This document shows positions 7,513 to 8,632 of a stretch of 8,632 nucleotides of DNA, piece after piece. The notes under the pieces are model-generated. The model saw only the letters and a list, made by a program, of their open reading frames with translations. It was not told the DNA's origin and ran no database searches. Numbering within the stretch: the first letter of the stretch is position 1; each line of letters begins with the position of its first letter. The DNA comes from Akkermansiaceae bacterium (GTDB lineage: Bacteria; Verrucomicrobiota; Verrucomicrobiia; Verrucomicrobiales; Akkermansiaceae). The translations under genes were made by a program, and so were the position numbers. The stretch spans positions 1 through 8,632 of the forward strand of contig JALZVD010000372.1 of NCBI GenBank assembly GCA_023300205.1. The letters run 5' to 3'.

Positions 7513-8112
7513 ATGATGGGGAAGGGTTTAATAGTTAATCTAGAGGATGAGTATTTTATTGCAGCGGGGTTGTTTTGTAGGTGCTATGAGCATCCATCTG
7601 AGATGGCTGAGTGTGTTAAGGTTCCAGTTGAAGGTAAGAAGGCCAAAAAGCGGGTAGATGCTGATTTAAATTATTATCACAAGTTGCATAAGAGGAATGT
7701 AGGCTTGGAGTATATTGCGGACTATTTAGGGAAGTGTGAAACTAATCTAGGTGACGGCTATCGGTATGAGTGTGTGAGGGATTTTGATCAAAGTATATCA
7801 CGGACATTGAAGTTTTATTTAGAGGAGTCTGATTTGGAGAAGGCTAAGATTTATGACTTATTCACACCGTTAGGGGAGTATTTGTTAGATAACAGAATAT
7901 TGATAAGTGATCTGCATTCTAAGAATATATTGATTCAGATAAAGGAAGGAGGGGTGATCGTTCCCGTTATTGTTGACGGGATAGGTGACCGGGTGGCGAT
8001 CACGATCTTGAATGTGTTTGCTAAGTTGGAGAAGGCTAAGATTAAAAGACGTTGGAACCGTTTTGCTCATATGGCGCTGGAAGGGAATGCTGTTCTTAGC
8101 GAGGATCGATAG
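7513..8112 (+). CDS. YrbL-family kinase-like protein (PhoP-network YrbL domain)
   Basis: A 199-residue cytoplasmic protein that I recognise as YrbL-like from its order of motifs: C-R-C-Y-E-H-P (22-28) followed by C-V-K-V (34-37, K36 in the place of the ATP-binding lysine), a D-x-D-L-N-Y-Y-H-K-L helix (49-58), D-N-R-I-L-I-S-D-L-H-S-K-N-I-L (126-140) and V-I-V-D-G-I-G (152-158). The protein-kinase-like catalytic loop (D133, N138) and the metal-loop D155-G156 look intact. E. coli yrbL belongs to the PhoP regulon, and the fold is related to LPS-core sugar kinases; the substrate is unknown. It starts 4 nt after the exporter stop, without a ribosome site, so translation is probably coupled. Two consecutive ATGs (7513 and 7516) are possible starts. 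Its 3' end overlaps the convergent glycosidase gene by 17 bp. Confidence 0.8.
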   Translation: MMGKGLIVNLEDEYFIAAGLFCRCYEHPSEMAECVKVPVEGKKAKKRVDADLNYYHKLHKRNVGLEYIADYLGKCETNLGDGYRYECVRDFDQSISRTLKFYLEESDLEKAKIYDLFTPLGEYLLDNRILISDLHSKNILIQIKEGGVIVPVIVDGIGDRVAITILNVFAKLEKAKIKRRWNRFAHMALEGNAVLSEDR

Positions 8113-8632
8113 CGTAGATTACGCTGGATGATATGGGGATTTTGGAAGGATCATTGTGGAGTATGGGATCACCATTTTGAGCGATCCATTTATCAGCAGA
8201 GAACTGGATGAGTTGAAGGTCTTGGTGACTCCAGAAGGCGTGGATGGTGACTGGATTGTCTTCAAGTTGGCTGTATATCTTTAGACAGTAAAGGCCTTTG
8301 TTTTTTTGGTAGTTACCGTTATGGAAGTGAATGGTCTTGGCGTTATTGAATAGTGTGTTGATTACCTTAAATGCGTGGTATGATGGCCGTTTGGTTGCTT
8401 TGTCAGAGCGGTTATCAACTAGGCCGTAGCCTGGGGCGATGAGCTGATGCCAGTAGCATGTTCTAACTTTTCCTGATGCGATGGTGATTAGGAAGGCTCT
8501 GACTAGGTAGTCGGCTTGAGCTTGATCACTTACTAAAGCAGAGCCTTTGCAGGGGGAGAAATTTTGGGTGTTTTGGAGGGGCCAATTGATTTCTGAAATC
8601 CATAGATCTCCACTGGTTTTCCAGCTGATTTT
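8096..8632 (-). CDS. glycoside hydrolase, clan GH-A-like (C-terminal part only)
   Basis: An open frame of 178 codons enters from the right edge and ends with TAA at 8098-8096; the N-terminal part is outside the window. The visible part resembles the end of a TIM-barrel glycosidase of clan GH-A (GH39/xylosidase-like). LWISEINWPL near its start has the W-x-(S/T)-E pattern of the catalytic nucleophile strand (Glu codon at 8593-8591). Then come SDQAQADYLVRAFL and ASGKVRTCYWHQL, the next barrel strand and helix, then GYGLVD and R-P-S-Y-H-A-F. The last 80 or so residues look like the small C-terminal beta-domain of these enzymes. The C/A-ending codon use matches the other minus-strand genes, supporting it as real. 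It probably cleaves an envelope or exported glycan, given the exporter/YrbL neighbours. Exact family, signal peptide and acid/base residue cannot be judged. Confidence 0.8.
   Translation of the reverse strand, partial: KISWKTSGDLWISEINWPLQNTQNFSPCKGSALVSDQAQADYLVRAFLITIASGKVRTCYWHQLIAPGYGLVDNRSDKATKRPSYHAFKVINTLFNNAKTIHFHNGNYQKNKGLYCLKIYSQLEDNPVTIHAFWSHQDLQLIQFSADKWIAQNGDPILHNDPSKIPISSSVIYAIDPR
8111..8125. repeat. short perfect hairpin at the convergent gene ends
   Basis: AGCGTA (8111-8116) and TACGCT (8120-8125) form perfect 6-bp arms around a 3-base loop. It starts at the last two bases of the YrbL stop codon, and on the other strand lies within the last codons of the glycosidase gene. It could weakly stop or stabilise the exporter-YrbL transcript. 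No clear T-run follows (only GATTTT about 14 nt later), so a full intrinsic terminator is doubtful. Confidence 0.35.

Noticed and set aside
7885..8070. 61-codon minus-strand frame opposite the YrbL-like gene
   Set aside because: Antisense shadow; the YrbL-like frame has family motifs and this one has none.

Overview
The window looks like chromosomal DNA from a member of the PVC superphylum, most likely a Verrucomicrobiota (Verrucomicrobiales/Rubritalea-like) bacterium. The strongest evidence is the 1099-residue secreted protein that fuses an SGNH-hydrolase fold, the Pirellula/Verrucomicrobium-type 'membrane-bound dehydrogenase' propeller, HEAT-like repeats and a C-terminal CxxCH cytochrome domain. 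This architecture is characteristic of Planctomycetes and Verrucomicrobia. Four 60-base lines that I counted average about 47% G+C. An MsbA-like exporter and a YrbL-type protein point to a Gram-negative envelope.

Layout. (1) Positions 1-2092, minus strand: a three-gene MoxR / DUF58 / BatA-type operon (MoxR AAA+ ATPase, DUF58 vWA-like protein, and the first 39 codons of a BatA N-terminal-domain protein that runs off the left edge). (2) 2093-2258: AT-rich spacer with candidate promoter elements for that operon and short repeats. (3) 2259-5558, minus: the large PVC-type cytochrome fusion protein. (4) 5559-5729: divergent intergenic region with a Fur-box-like palindrome next to a consensus -35 hexamer, plus a second inverted repeat. 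(5) 5730-8112, plus: an ABC exporter (MsbA-like) followed 4 nt later by a YrbL-family kinase-like protein. (6) 8096-8632, minus: the C-terminal part of a clan GH-A-like glycoside hydrolase that enters from the right edge and overlaps the YrbL gene tail-to-tail by 17 bp.

How the genes fit together. The left operon is the common MoxR-DUF58-vWA arrangement, in which a MoxR AAA+ chaperone works with vWA proteins at the membrane. The cytochrome protein appears to be a stand-alone periplasmic redox/sugar-related protein. The right part resembles a lipid A/LPS-core or envelope-glycan locus: an exporter for a lipid-linked substrate, a kinase-fold protein related to LPS-core sugar kinases, and a glycosidase. 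This functional link is an inference from families and neighbourhood.

At DNA level, the plus strand is richer in G and T through every gene regardless of direction. Plus-strand genes prefer G/T-ending codons and minus-strand genes prefer C/A-ending ones. This suggests strong replication-strand bias, with plus as the leading strand. I see no CRISPR array, insertion sequence, tRNA or rRNA, and no convincing new defence-like system.
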